From: Nocardia transvalensis
GTDB lineage: Bacteria > Actinomycetota > Actinomycetes > Mycobacteriales > Mycobacteriaceae
Direction: 5' to 3'
NCBI RefSeq assembly: GCF_015477765.1
Contig: NZ_JADLQQ010000012.1
Coordinates: 1 to 64,000, forward strand
DNA length: 64,000 nucleotides
Shown: positions 33,565-41,959 of the stretch, piece by piece
How positions within the stretch are numbered: the first letter of the stretch is position 1
How the letters are laid out: every line of letters starts with the position of its first letter
Made by a program: the position numbers and the translations under genes
Notes under the pieces: model-generated
What the model was told of the DNA's origin: nothing
The model's database searches: none
What the model saw: only the letters and a program-made list of their open reading frames with translations

Positions 33565-33819
33565 TGCGCGACCCGATGCCTACTCGATGTCGTGACACTA
33601 TCCAGTGGTACCACCGGTCGACACTACCACCGGCGAGGAGTACCACCAGTCCAGGGGTAGAGGCGATCGGGTCTGCGGCATGTCTTGTCTGTGCCCGGCT
33701 GGACTGAGACATTGGCTTCGTTGATGGGACACCATCCTAATCGTCACAAAGGGTGCGAATTTGGGAGCTCATGAAAGCGAGGTGCATGACTTTCGCGGAG
33801 CTTCCAAGCGATCGTGGCG
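33340..33819. repeat. Right arm of the inverted duplication
   Basis: This arm is the reverse complement of 31512-31943 apart from scattered mismatches and about 48 extra bases around the regulator's start codon. It is likely the original copy, because the regulator gene is intact here. It ends inside the intergenic sequence near 33819. Confidence 0.85.
33600..33647 (-). promoter_or_regulatory. Three tandem 16-bp operator-like repeats (right copy)
   Basis: TACCACC occurs at 33609, 33625 and 33641, the inverse of the left array, with the same 16-base period. It lies directly upstream of the XRE regulator, within its probable promoter. The period is not a whole number of helical turns, so adjacent units face different sides of the DNA. 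Confidence 0.6.
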
Positions 33820-33896
33820 GCCTCGCTGAGGACCCAATACTGCAGGCAGGCAAGGCTTCCATTCGACAGCACTTCGGTGCGGTGAGCCGATCTCAA
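33771..33896 (+). CDS. Possible 41-residue protein
   Basis: ATG 33771 follows GGGAG at 3-4 bases; the frame reads MTFAELPSDRGGLAEDPILQ in its middle and ends TGA at about 33896. The first part lies in the duplicated arm and its left counterpart stops after about 17 residues. Codon pattern is plausible but too short to judge. Confidence 0.25.
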
Positions 33897-33995
33897 TGAT
33901 ATGGAGGGGAGCGATCGGCTTACCGTTCGGAAGTGCTGTCGGCGACAGGACATAGCGCAGAATAAAGGTTTGCTATCTATATTTGCGGAGATGAT

Positions 33996-34196
33996 ATGAA
34001 TACCAGGTCATTCGCAGGAGCTGGGCGTGAAGCTTTCGATCGCCGAGTAAGTCTGCGCGATATTGTTGCGGTTTACGGGGCCGAGGAAGTAGCCGTACGC
34101 ATCGCCATGCTGCGCGCACGTGGACATCATTACGCCGCACGGACAATCGACCGTGAATTGAACCAACTCGGCCTTACCTCGAGTTCTCCGTCCTGA
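33996..34196 (+). CDS. Small hypothetical protein (66 aa)
   Basis: ATG 33996 follows GCGGAG by 5 bases, and an AT-rich stretch at 33961-33984 could hold the promoter. The 66 residues are soluble and basic, with a helix-rich middle (LRDIVAVYGAEEVAVRIAML) and RTIDRELNQLG. No family is recognised. It sits just upstream of a hydrolase remnant. Confidence 0.5.
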   Translation: MNTRSFAGAGREAFDRRVSLRDIVAVYGAEEVAVRIAMLRARGHHYAARTIDRELNQLGLTSSSPS

Positions 34197-34205
34197 AGAC
34201 AGGTG

Positions 34206-34437
34206 ATTCATCGCCGAGGAAATCCTTCTCTACCGGTACTGCCGACTCGACATCGGTCTCCCGAACACCGATGTCGGCCGGTACCTGGCCGAGGTGCCAC
34301 AGCCGACGCTCGTGGTGACCAGCCGGGACGACCACACCGCCCACCCGGCGACCACGTCTCCGGATTCAGCGCCGACGAGACGGTGCTGCGAGCAGCCACG
34401 GACTTCATGGCGCGGAGCGTGTCCTCGCCCGTGGTTT
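34206..34437 (+). pseudogene. Alpha/beta hydrolase C-terminal remnant
   Basis: One frame reads IAEEILLYRYCRLDIGLPNT then YLAEVPQPTLVVTSRDDHTA, the end of a hydrolase core with the acid strand (LVVTSRDD). The sequence then shifts frame into HVSGFSADETVLRAATDFMA. The N-terminal two-thirds are missing. It ends at TGA about 34437, just before the operator region of the next operon. Confidence 0.45.
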
Positions 34438-34452
34438 GACGTCTCGCCAGAT

Positions 34453-34516
34453 TGGCGCCACCTTGGCGTCAAGAAGATTGACCCTGGCGCCACAATGGCG
34501 TTACCGTTAACGCCAT
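34453..34516 (+). promoter_or_regulatory. Duplicated 19-bp operator and leaderless promoter
   Basis: TGGCGCCACCTTGGCGTCA (34453-34471) is repeated as TGGCGCCACAATGGCGTTA (34485-34503), 32 bases apart, or three helical turns. The second copy runs into an inverted repeat, ATGGCGTTA-CCGT-TAACGCCAT (34495-34516), that covers the start codon at 34515. TTGACC (34478-34483) is a likely -35; with a -10 near 34502-34507, transcription would begin about at the ATG, so the mRNA may be leaderless. The RHH protein it precedes is the probable repressor. Confidence 0.6.
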
Positions 34517-35033
34517 GGACCTCACGCCCTATGTCGACAACCTCCAGCAGGAGCTTCTGGCGGCGGCCGAGCCGGGCGAGGCCAGCGCGCTGGCTCAGCG
34601 TCTGGCTTCCGCGGTCGCGTCCGCCACGCGGCTGACCATGCTCGACGTGCTGTCCGCGGCCGCGGACGAGATCACCCGGGACCTGGTTCCCGGATCGGTC
34701 GAGGTTCGGCTGCGCGGTCGTAACCCGTACTTCGTGGTCACCTCGGGCGACGAGGACGAGGAGCTGGACGACGAGTGGATCTCCCCGACGGGTGCCGGGC
34801 GGGACAACCCCGCGCCAGTGTTCAACGGCAAGGAAGGCGCCGTGTCGCGGATCAACTTTCGCCCGCCCGAGCAGCTCAAACAGCGCATCGAGGCGGCGGC
34901 CGGAGAGGCCGGGTTGTCGGTCAACGCCTGGCTGGTCCAGGTGGTCGGTTCGGCCCTCGCGGGTGATCAGAGGTCGAGGCGGGGGCGCCGGGGCGGCGGC
35001 CGCTCCGGAAGTTTCACCGGCTGGGTCGGCTGA
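34515..35033 (+). CDS. HicB/Arc-type ribbon-helix-helix protein
   Basis: This 172-residue protein is helical at the N-terminus (LQQELLAAAEPGEASALAQR). It has an acidic middle (GDEDEELDDEW) and then a ribbon-helix-helix at about 113-150 (SRINFRPPEQLKQRIEAAAG, LSVNAWLVQVVGSAL). A Gly/Arg-rich tail follows. No HicA toxin is present; the genes after it encode a DUF4097 protein and an ABC exporter. This combination recurs in actinobacteria, and the likely role is autoregulation of the operon through the repeats at 34453-34516. Confidence 0.8.
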   Translation: MDLTPYVDNLQQELLAAAEPGEASALAQRLASAVASATRLTMLDVLSAAADEITRDLVPGSVEVRLRGRNPYFVVTSGDEDEELDDEWISPTGAGRDNPAPVFNGKEGAVSRINFRPPEQLKQRIEAAAGEAGLSVNAWLVQVVGSALAGDQRSRRGRRGGGRSGSFTGWVG

Positions 35034-35088
35034 GTCCACACTCCGGTCGAATCCACACGAAAGCATAAGCACGAGAGGGGATTTCGTC

Positions 35089-35952
35089 ATGCACGCATTC
35101 GATACGCCGGGGCCCATCGGGGTCACGGTCGCCGTCAGCGGCGCCGAGGTGCGCCTTGCCGCGAGCGACCGCGCCGACACCGTGGTGCGGATCGAGCCCG
35201 TCAACAAGGCCAATGGCACGGACGTCAAGGTGGCCGAGCAGACCCGGGTCGACTTCTCGGCCGGTCGACTGTCGGTCCACACACCCTCCGTGGGCAGCGT
35301 GAACGGGGGAAGTTCGGCCATCATCACCATCGAATTGCCCACCGATTCCGGCCTTGTCGCGAAGCTGGCGCATGCGCAGGTGCGCTCCGACGGCCCCCTC
35401 GGCTCGTGTGAGGTGCACATGGAATCGGGACTGGTGCGGCTCGATCGCATCGGCACGCTGGAGGCGCACATCTCCGACGGCGACCTCGAGGTCGGGCAGA
35501 TCACCGGACCCGCCGACATCGACGGTGCGGCGGGCTCGGTGCGTATCGGCGAGGTCGCGGGCATCGTCCGGTTCCGCAGCTCCGAGGGCGGGATCTGGAT
35601 CGGCGACGCCTCCGACGACCTCGATCTGGCCACGGCGCAGGGCGGCATCGAACTCGGCCGCGCCGACGGCAACGTCATCGCCAAGACGGTCAACGGTGCC
35701 ATTCGGGTCGGCCGGTTGACCCGCGGCCAGGCGGGCCTGATGAACAGCGCCGGCAACATCGAGATCGGCGTCAGCGAGGGCACCGCCGCGTGGGTGGATG
35801 CCAATAGCACGAAGGGCTCGGTGCACAGCACCCTTGCGCCGCAGGAGAATCCCGACGAGTTCGACAACACGGTCGAGATCAATGCCCGCACCCGAACCGG
35901 CGACATCCTCATTCGGCGCGCCGTCGACGACAGTGCCCCCACGGACAACTGA
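35089..35952 (+). CDS. DUF4097-type beta-strand repeat protein
   Basis: ATG 35089 follows GAGAGGGG. The 287 residues form short repeated strands (VRIGEVAGIVRFRSSEGGIW, DLATAQGGIELGRADGN), the DUF4097 beta-solenoid pattern. There is no signal peptide. It lies between the RHH gene and the ABC exporter genes with gaps of about 30-60 bases, so it belongs to the same operon. Function is unknown; a structural or sensing partner of the exporter is possible. The open frame upstream to 34792 is a shadow of the RHH gene. Confidence 0.8.
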   Translation: MHAFDTPGPIGVTVAVSGAEVRLAASDRADTVVRIEPVNKANGTDVKVAEQTRVDFSAGRLSVHTPSVGSVNGGSSAIITIELPTDSGLVAKLAHAQVRSDGPLGSCEVHMESGLVRLDRIGTLEAHISDGDLEVGQITGPADIDGAAGSVRIGEVAGIVRFRSSEGGIWIGDASDDLDLATAQGGIELGRADGNVIAKTVNGAIRVGRLTRGQAGLMNSAGNIEIGVSEGTAAWVDANSTKGSVHSTLAPQENPDEFDNTVEINARTRTGDILIRRAVDDSAPTDN

Positions 35953-35986
35953 TCCTGCATACGACGACAGGTAAAGGAGGGGAAAG

Positions 35987-36949
35987 GTGGCCGACATCTC
36001 TCAGATGGCGATACAAGCGATCGGTCTGCGCAAATCATTTGGCGAGCACACCGTGCTCGACGGGATCGACCTGAATGTGGCTCCGGGAACAGTCTTTTCA
36101 CTGCTGGGGCCCAACGGCTCCGGCAAGACCACCACGGTCGAGATCCTCACCACCCTGATCCCGGCCGACGGCGGGGACGTGTGGGTCGGCGGCCACAGTG
36201 TGGCCGACCAAGGAGAGGCGGTACGCGCGACGATCGGTGTCACCGGGCAGTTCTCGGCGGTGGACCGATGGCTCACCGGTGAAGAGAACCTGTTGCTCAT
36301 GGGTGATCTGAACCACCTGTCCCGCAGCGAATCACGCAGGCGCACCAGCGAATTGCTGGAGCGATTCGATCTGGTCGATGCGGCGAAGAAGGTCAGCCGC
36401 ACCTATTCCGGTGGTATGAAACGCCGCTTGGATCTGGCGATGAGTCTGATGGGCCGGCCGAGCATCATCTTCCTCGACGAACCGACCACCGGCCTCGATC
36501 CGCGCAGCAGGAGAACCCTGTGGCAGATCATCCGGGAATTGGTCGCCGACGGCGTGACGATCTTCTTGACCACCCAGTATCTGGAGGAGGCCGACCAGCT
36601 GGCCGACTACGTCGCGGTGCTCGACCAGGGCAAGCTGGTCGCGCAGGGCACCCCGGCCGAGCTCGAGCAGCGTGTTCCCGGCGGGCACATCAGTCTGCAG
36701 TTCCCCGACGGCGATGCCCTCGAGCGAGGCGCCCGCACGCTCGGCGCGACGTCGAGCAACGGCGAGGAGCTCACCCTGCAGATCGCCAGCGACGGTAGTG
36801 CCGCCGCGGTGAAGCAGGTCCTCGACGAGCTGTCCGACCATGCCGTTCCGGTCGACAGGGTGTCGGTCCACACTCCGGATCTCGACGATGTCTTCTTCGC
36901 CCTGACCGGCCATGCCCAGTCCCGGAACGAGAAAGTGGGTTCGTCATGA
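35987..36949 (+). CDS. ABC exporter ATP-binding protein, DrrA type
   Basis: A 320-residue protein with Walker A GPNGSGKTT, Q-loop GQFSAVD, signature YSGGMKRRLDLA, Walker B IIFLDEPTTGLDPR and H-loop replaced by Gln (LTTQYLEEA), as in the daunorubicin-exporter ATPase family. A C-terminal regulatory extension ends DLDDVFFALTGH, another DrrA feature. The GTG start at 35987 follows GGAGGGGAAAG. It overlaps the permease gene by ATGA. It powers export of a hydrophobic compound or lipid whose identity is unknown. Confidence 0.9.
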   Translation: MADISQMAIQAIGLRKSFGEHTVLDGIDLNVAPGTVFSLLGPNGSGKTTTVEILTTLIPADGGDVWVGGHSVADQGEAVRATIGVTGQFSAVDRWLTGEENLLLMGDLNHLSRSESRRRTSELLERFDLVDAAKKVSRTYSGGMKRRLDLAMSLMGRPSIIFLDEPTTGLDPRSRRTLWQIIRELVADGVTIFLTTQYLEEADQLADYVAVLDQGKLVAQGTPAELEQRVPGGHISLQFPDGDALERGARTLGATSSNGEELTLQIASDGSAAAVKQVLDELSDHAVPVDRVSVHTPDLDDVFFALTGHAQSRNEKVGSS

Positions 36950-37719
36950 GTTCTGTTGCCAGTGCGGTCGTCGATTCGTCGACCATGGTGCGCCGGGAAC
37001 TGCGGCACACCTCGCGTAATCCGGGCCAGCTCCTGCTCGCCATGGTGGTGCCACTGATCATGCTGCTGCTGTTCAACTATGCGTTCGGCGGTGCGCTCGA
37101 CACCAGGGGGATCAGATACATCGACTTTGTCGTCCCGGGCATCATTCTCATGGCCGTGAGCTATGCCGCGCAGGGCACCGCCATCGCGGTCAACACGGAT
37201 ATGACCGAAGGCATCATCGACCGATTCCGGACGATGGCGATCGCGCGGTCCTCGGTGCTGATCGGCCATGTCGTCGGCAGCACACTGCGGCAACTCATCG
37301 GCGTCGCGATCGTCGTGGTGGTTGCGCTGGCGATCGGTTTCCGGCCCACCGCCAATGTCGTGGAGTGGGTCGCGGCGATCGGTTTGGTCGCACTCGCCCT
37401 GTTCGCTGTCGCTTGGCTGTCGACGGCTTTCGGCCTGCTCGCGAAGAATCCGGCGGGAGCGTCCAGCATGACATTTCCGCTGGCGCTGCTCCCGTTCCTC
37501 AGCGGTGCCTTCGCGCCGACCGACAGCATGCCGGGCTGGCTGCGGGCATTCGCCGCCAACCAGCCGATGACCCAGGTCATCGAGGCATTGCGCAGTCTGC
37601 TGCTGGGCGGGCCGATGGGTAATCACGCCTGGCTGGCCATCATCTGGTGCTGCGGTATCGCTCTGGTCGGCGCCGTCTGGGCCGGGCGGATATTCTCGCG
37701 CCAGAGCGCGGTCCAGTGA
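36946..37719 (+). CDS. ABC-2 type permease, DrrB type
   Basis: This 257-residue membrane protein has six hydrophobic segments, including LLLAMVVPLIMLLLFNYAF, VALALFAVAWLSTAFGLLA and LAIIWCCGIALVGAVWAG. The loop REL-RHTSRNPGQL before the first helix and the PMTQVIEALRSLLLG block fit ABC-2/DrrB permeases. It forms the channel with the ATPase upstream (ATGA overlap). The gene ends in a hairpin shared with the convergent phosphatase gene. Confidence 0.9.
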   Translation: MSSVASAVVDSSTMVRRELRHTSRNPGQLLLAMVVPLIMLLLFNYAFGGALDTRGIRYIDFVVPGIILMAVSYAAQGTAIAVNTDMTEGIIDRFRTMAIARSSVLIGHVVGSTLRQLIGVAIVVVVALAIGFRPTANVVEWVAAIGLVALALFAVAWLSTAFGLLAKNPAGASSMTFPLALLPFLSGAFAPTDSMPGWLRAFAANQPMTQVIEALRSLLLGGPMGNHAWLAIIWCCGIALVGAVWAGRIFSRQSAVQ

Positions 37720-37742
37720 CGCCGCCAGGTGGCTGTGTCACT
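37715..37742. terminator. Shared hairpin between convergent genes
   Basis: AGTGAC (37715-37720) pairs with GTCACT (37737-37742), and the interior adds several G-C pairs. It spans the stop codons of the permease and the phosphatase. There is no T-run, so it would act as an intrinsic terminator only weakly. Confidence 0.4.
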
Positions 37743-38520
37743 CGAGTAGCGTGCGGCGCAGGCGGTCGCGGTCGGCGGGGGTGAAATTCAGTCCCTCGGA
37801 GAGGAATTGGTCGAAGCTGCCGTAGCGGGCGGTCACCTCGTCGAAGGCGGCGTCGAGATAGGTGGGGTCCTGGTGGATCAGCTGCCGGATCGGTTCCGGG
37901 TCGGCGATATCGCCGGTTTCGACGGCGCTGGTCAGCCAGTCGCTGTAGGCGGGCCAGACGTAGTCGTTGGTGGCGAGGTAGTCCGCGGTGATGTCGGCGC
38001 GCGGCACGCCCAGGGCGGTGAGGACCACCGCGGCCATCCAGCCGGTGCGGTCCTTGCCCGCGCTGCAGTGGAACAGCACCGGCCCGCGGTCGGGATCGGC
38101 GACGAGGTGCAGCGCTCGCGCGAAGATCGTGCGGAAGCCGGGTTCGGCGACGAACTGCCGGTTGATCTCACGCATCAGTTCCGCGGCTCGCCCGTTGCCG
38201 AGATCGGTTGCCGGACCGCCGAATTGGCCGTGCACGGCCTGCAGGATCTCGGTGAGGTTGCCGCCCGCGATCGGCAGGTCGATCCAGGTGGCGCCGTCCG
38301 GCAGCCGATCCGGCCCGTCGTGCTCGATCTCCTGCGGGCTGCGGAAGTCGATGACGGTCCGCACGCCGAGATCGCCGAGCACGGCGACATCGCTGTCGGT
38401 GAGTTTGTGCAGGGCGTCCGCGCGCAGCAGCCGCCCCGCCCGGATGCGGTGACCGTCCGAAGTGGTCATACCGGACAAATCTCGGACGTTGATCGCGCCC
38501 TGCAACTCGATTCGACTCAT
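37738..38520 (-). CDS. Tyrosine/lipid phosphatase of the MptpB/LipA type
   Basis: A 260-residue protein with the signature loop HCSAGKDRTG (catalytic C152) and the N-terminal pattern INVRDLSGM and GRLLRADALHKLT typical of this family. The R in KDRTG binds the phosphate, and the family acts on phosphotyrosine, phosphoserine or phosphoinositides. No signal peptide is seen. Such enzymes are secreted virulence factors in Mycobacterium tuberculosis, but similar genes are widespread in soil actinomycetes. It diverges from the MoxR-type gene. Confidence 0.9.
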   Translation of the reverse strand: MSRIELQGAINVRDLSGMTTSDGHRIRAGRLLRADALHKLTDSDVAVLGDLGVRTVIDFRSPQEIEHDGPDRLPDGATWIDLPIAGGNLTEILQAVHGQFGGPATDLGNGRAAELMREINRQFVAEPGFRTIFARALHLVADPDRGPVLFHCSAGKDRTGWMAAVVLTALGVPRADITADYLATNDYVWPAYSDWLTSAVETGDIADPEPIRQLIHQDPTYLDAAFDEVTARYGSFDQFLSEGLNFTPADRDRLRRTLLE

Positions 38521-38612
38521 ACGGCCAACGTAACCGCCGCTCGCTCAGGGCGTAACGAGGTGGAGTGCACTCCACGTCGACCGCGGCCCCGAATCGTCGT
38601 AGCGTCGATGTC

Positions 38613-40007
38613 GTGACTGTTCCACAAGATCTACCCACGACCGCGGGTGAGTTGCGCGCGGCCGGGTATCTGCCGCGTGGGGTCAAGACCGAGATCCGGG
38701 AGAATCTGCTGGCCCTGCTGGGTTCCGGCGGCGATCCGTGGCCCGGCATCGTCGGATTCGACCGGACGGTGCTGCCGCAGCTGGAGCGGGCGCTGCTGGC
38801 GGGCCACGATGTGGTGCTGCTGGGTGAGCGCGGTCAGGGCAAGACACGACTGCTGCGCACCCTGATCGGCCTGCTCGACGAGTGGACGCCGGTGATCGCG
38901 GGTGCGGAACTGGGTGAGCATCCGCTCGACCCGATCACCCCGGCGGGGCGGCGGAGGGCGGCCGAACTCGGCGACGACCTGCCCGTCGCCTGGCGGCACC
39001 GGTCCGAACGGTATGCGGAGAAACTGGCCACACCCGATACCTCCGTCGGCGACCTCATCGGTGACGTCGATCCGGTGAAGGTGGCCGAGGGCCGCAGCCT
39101 CGGCGATCCGGAGACCATTCACTTCGGGTTGGTGCCGCGTGCGCACCGCGGGATCGTCGCGGTCAACGAGCTGCCCGACCTCGCCGAACGCATCCAGGTC
39201 GCCCTGCTCAACGTGATGGAGGAACGCGATATCCAGGTCCGCGGCTACACGCTGCGCCTGCCCTTGGACGTGCTGCTCGTCGCCACCGCCAACCCGGAGG
39301 ACTACACGAATCGGGGCCGGATCATCACACCGCTGAAGGACCGGTTCGGCGCGGAGATCCGCACCCACTATCCGCTCGATGTGCAGGCCGAGGTGGCACT
39401 GGTCCGGCAGGAGGCCGACCTCGTGGCGGAGGTGGGCGACCCGCTGATCGAGGTGCTGGCCCGGTTCGTGCGGCAGCTGCGCGAATCCACCGCGATCGAC
39501 CAACGATCCGGTGTCTCGGCGCGTTTCGCGGTCGCCGCCGCGGAAACCGTTGCGGCAGCGGCATTGCGGCGCTCGGCACTCACCGCGGAGCGCCCGGCCG
39601 TGGCCCGCCCGGTGGATCTGGAATCCGTGCCCGCGGTGTTGCGCGGCAAGCTGGAGTTCGAATCCGGCGAGGAGGGACGGGAGCAGGAGCATCTCACCCA
39701 TCTGCTGCGGCGTTCGTTCGCCGAGACCGCGCGGGCGCTGCTGGGTGGGGTGAACCTGCGGCCGCTGGCCGACGCCGTCGCCGACGGCCATCTGGTCACC
39801 ACGGGCGAACGCGTGCCGGGTAAGGATGTGCTGTCGGCCCTGCCCGAACTGCCCGTGCTGCACGAGGTCGCGGCCCGGCTCGGCGTCGACCCGGCCGACC
39901 CACCGGCCCGGATCGCCTCCGCCGTCGAATTCGCCCTGGAGTCACTGTATTTGGCGCGCCAAGTGGCCAAGGACTCCGACGACGGACTGGCGATCTACGG
40001 ACAATGA
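38613..40007 (+). CDS. MoxR/Mg-chelatase-like AAA+ ATPase
   Basis: I chose GTG 38613 (VTVPQDLPTTAGELRAAGYL) since the 16 residues before it are non-conserved. The 464-residue protein has Walker A LLGERGQGKTRLL, an insert of about 90 residues, then RGIVAVNELPDLAERIQVAL (Walker B/sensor region) and LLVATANPEDYTNRGRIITP. It pairs with the VWA protein that overlaps by ATGA. MoxR-VWA pairs act like chelatases or maturation chaperones that remodel or insert metal or cofactor into a partner protein; the client is not identifiable here. Confidence 0.9.
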   Translation: MTVPQDLPTTAGELRAAGYLPRGVKTEIRENLLALLGSGGDPWPGIVGFDRTVLPQLERALLAGHDVVLLGERGQGKTRLLRTLIGLLDEWTPVIAGAELGEHPLDPITPAGRRRAAELGDDLPVAWRHRSERYAEKLATPDTSVGDLIGDVDPVKVAEGRSLGDPETIHFGLVPRAHRGIVAVNELPDLAERIQVALLNVMEERDIQVRGYTLRLPLDVLLVATANPEDYTNRGRIITPLKDRFGAEIRTHYPLDVQAEVALVRQEADLVAEVGDPLIEVLARFVRQLRESTAIDQRSGVSARFAVAAAETVAAAALRRSALTAERPAVARPVDLESVPAVLRGKLEFESGEEGREQEHLTHLLRRSFAETARALLGGVNLRPLADAVADGHLVTTGERVPGKDVLSALPELPVLHEVAARLGVDPADPPARIASAVEFALESLYLARQVAKDSDDGLAIYGQ

Positions 40008-41953
40008 CCGCCCCCGACCGCTACTCCTACGGGCCCTATCACGACGGGCCCGACCCGCTGGCGCCCCCGCTCGACCTGCGCGAGGCGCTGGATCAGATCG
40101 GGCGCGACGTGATGGAGGGCAGTTCGCCGCGCGCCGCACTGGAGGAACTGCTGCGCCGCGGCATGCGCGACACGAGCGGGCTGGACGAGCTGACCCGCCG
40201 GCTGTGGCAGCGCCGCGCGGAGATCTCGCGCCGCCACCGGCTCGACGGCACCCTGCAGCAGGTCCGCGAATTACTGGACGAGGCGGTGCAGGCCGAACGC
40301 CGTGCCCTGTTCCCCGATCCGTCCGACGACGCCCGATTCGCCGAGGCACAGCTGGACGCCCTGCCGACGAGCACCGCGGCGGCGGTCAACGAACTCGCCG
40401 ACTACCAGTGGCGCTCCGACACCGGCCGCGAGAACTACCGCAAGATCCGCGACCTGCTCGGCCAGGAATTGCTGGAATCGCGTTTCCAGGGCATGAAACA
40501 GGCCCTGCAGGGCACCACGCCCGAGGACGTCGAGCGGATCCGGCGGATGCTGTCGGACCTGAACGATCTGCTCGCGGCGCATGCGCGGGGCGAGGACACC
40601 CAGCGGCAGTTCGCCGAATTCATGGCCGCGCACGGCGAATTCTTCCCGGAGAACCCGCGCAACACCGACGAGTTGATCGATGCGCTCGCCGCCCGCTCCG
40701 CCGCCGCGCAGCGCATGCTGAACTCGATGTCCGAGCAGCAGCGCGCGGAGCTGGGTGAGCTGATCGGCCAGGCCTTCGGCGATCCGCGCATCGCCCAGCA
40801 GATCGAGGCCCTGGACGCCCACCTGCAGTCGCTGCGGCCGGGCGAGGACTGGGAGTCCGCGCAACGCTTCCGCGGCCAGGACCCGCTGGGACTCGGCGAG
40901 GGCGCGCAGGCCCTGCAGGATCTCGCGGAACTCGATGCCCTGGCCGAACAGCTCGGCCAGTCCTATCCGGGTGCCCGGCTCGAGGATATCGACCTCGACG
41001 CGCTGGCCCGCCATCTCGGCGAGGATGCGCGGGTGGACGCGGCTCGCTTGGCCGAGCTGGAGCGGGAACTGCGGCGCCAGGGCCTGTTCGAGCGGACCCC
41101 CGACGGTTCGCTTCGGTTGACGCCCAAGGCGTTACGGCGGCTGGGCGAGGTGGCGCTGCGGGATGTGGTGGGCCAGTTGCGCTCTCGCCGCGGCCAGCGC
41201 GAGACCGCCCTGGCCGGGGCGGCCGGCGAGCCGACCGGCGCCTCGCGCGCGTGGCGGTTCGGCGATACCGAACCGTGGGATGTGCCGCGCACCGTGCGCA
41301 ATGCCGTGCTGCGCTCGGCGTCTACCGGCAGCCGCGCGGTCACCCTCGACGTCTCCGATGTCGAGATCATGGAGACCGAGCAGCGGTCGCGGGCGGCGGT
41401 GGCGCTGTGCGTGGACACCTCCTGGTCGATGGTGCAAGACGGCCGCTGGGTGCCGATGAAACGCACGGGCCTGGCGCTGCAGCATCTGATCGCCACCCGG
41501 TTCCGCTCCGACGCCCTGAGCCTGATCACCTTCGGCCGCCACGCCACCACGGTCGACATCGGCGAACTGACCGCGCTCGAGCCGGTGTGGGAGCAGGGCA
41601 CGAACCTGCACCACGCGCTGCTGCTGGCCGCGCGGCACCTGCGCCGCCACCCCGACGCCGTACCCGTGGTGCTGGTCGTCACCGACGGCGAACCCACGGC
41701 CCACCTCGAGCCCGACGGCGAGGCGTACTTCAACTGGCCCCCCGAATACCGCACCCTGGCCATGACCATGGCCCAGGTCGAGGCCGTGGCCAAACTGGGC
41801 GCCTCGATCACGGTCTTCATGCTCGGCGACGACCCCCGCCTGGCCGCCTTCGTCGACCTGGTCGCCCGCCGCAGCGGCGGCCGAGTCGTCGCCCCGGACC
41901 TCGACGGCCTCGGCGCCGCGGTCGTCAGCGACTACCTGCGCACCCGACGCTGA
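40004..41953 (+). CDS. VWA-domain protein, partner of the MoxR ATPase
   Basis: A 649-residue protein: the first ~430 residues are helical and charged, and the C-terminal VWA domain carries the MIDAS motif DTSWS (D471) and the later VVTDGEPTAH with the third metal ligand region. The ATG overlaps the ATPase stop. A conserved block, EPWDVPRTVRNAVLR, precedes the VWA domain, as in actinobacterial chelatase-like VWA proteins. It is cytosolic. Confidence 0.9.
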   Translation: MTAPDRYSYGPYHDGPDPLAPPLDLREALDQIGRDVMEGSSPRAALEELLRRGMRDTSGLDELTRRLWQRRAEISRRHRLDGTLQQVRELLDEAVQAERRALFPDPSDDARFAEAQLDALPTSTAAAVNELADYQWRSDTGRENYRKIRDLLGQELLESRFQGMKQALQGTTPEDVERIRRMLSDLNDLLAAHARGEDTQRQFAEFMAAHGEFFPENPRNTDELIDALAARSAAAQRMLNSMSEQQRAELGELIGQAFGDPRIAQQIEALDAHLQSLRPGEDWESAQRFRGQDPLGLGEGAQALQDLAELDALAEQLGQSYPGARLEDIDLDALARHLGEDARVDAARLAELERELRRQGLFERTPDGSLRLTPKALRRLGEVALRDVVGQLRSRRGQRETALAGAAGEPTGASRAWRFGDTEPWDVPRTVRNAVLRSASTGSRAVTLDVSDVEIMETEQRSRAAVALCVDTSWSMVQDGRWVPMKRTGLALQHLIATRFRSDALSLITFGRHATTVDIGELTALEPVWEQGTNLHHALLLAARHLRRHPDAVPVVLVVTDGEPTAHLEPDGEAYFNWPPEYRTLAMTMAQVEAVAKLGASITVFMLGDDPRLAAFVDLVARRSGGRVVAPDLDGLGAAVVSDYLRTRR

Positions 41954-41959
41954 GCCGAA

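Noticed and set aside
33600..33647. CRISPR array
   Set aside because: The 16-bp units are contiguous with no spacers, only three copies exist, and no cas gene is present.
34515..35033. HicAB toxin-antitoxin system
   Set aside because: The ribbon-helix-helix protein is HicB-like, but no small HicA-type mRNA interferase is next to it; the operon continues with DUF4097 and ABC exporter genes.
34230..36101. 623-residue minus-strand protein
   Set aside because: It runs antisense to the RHH and DUF4097 genes and has no domain or ribosome-binding site.
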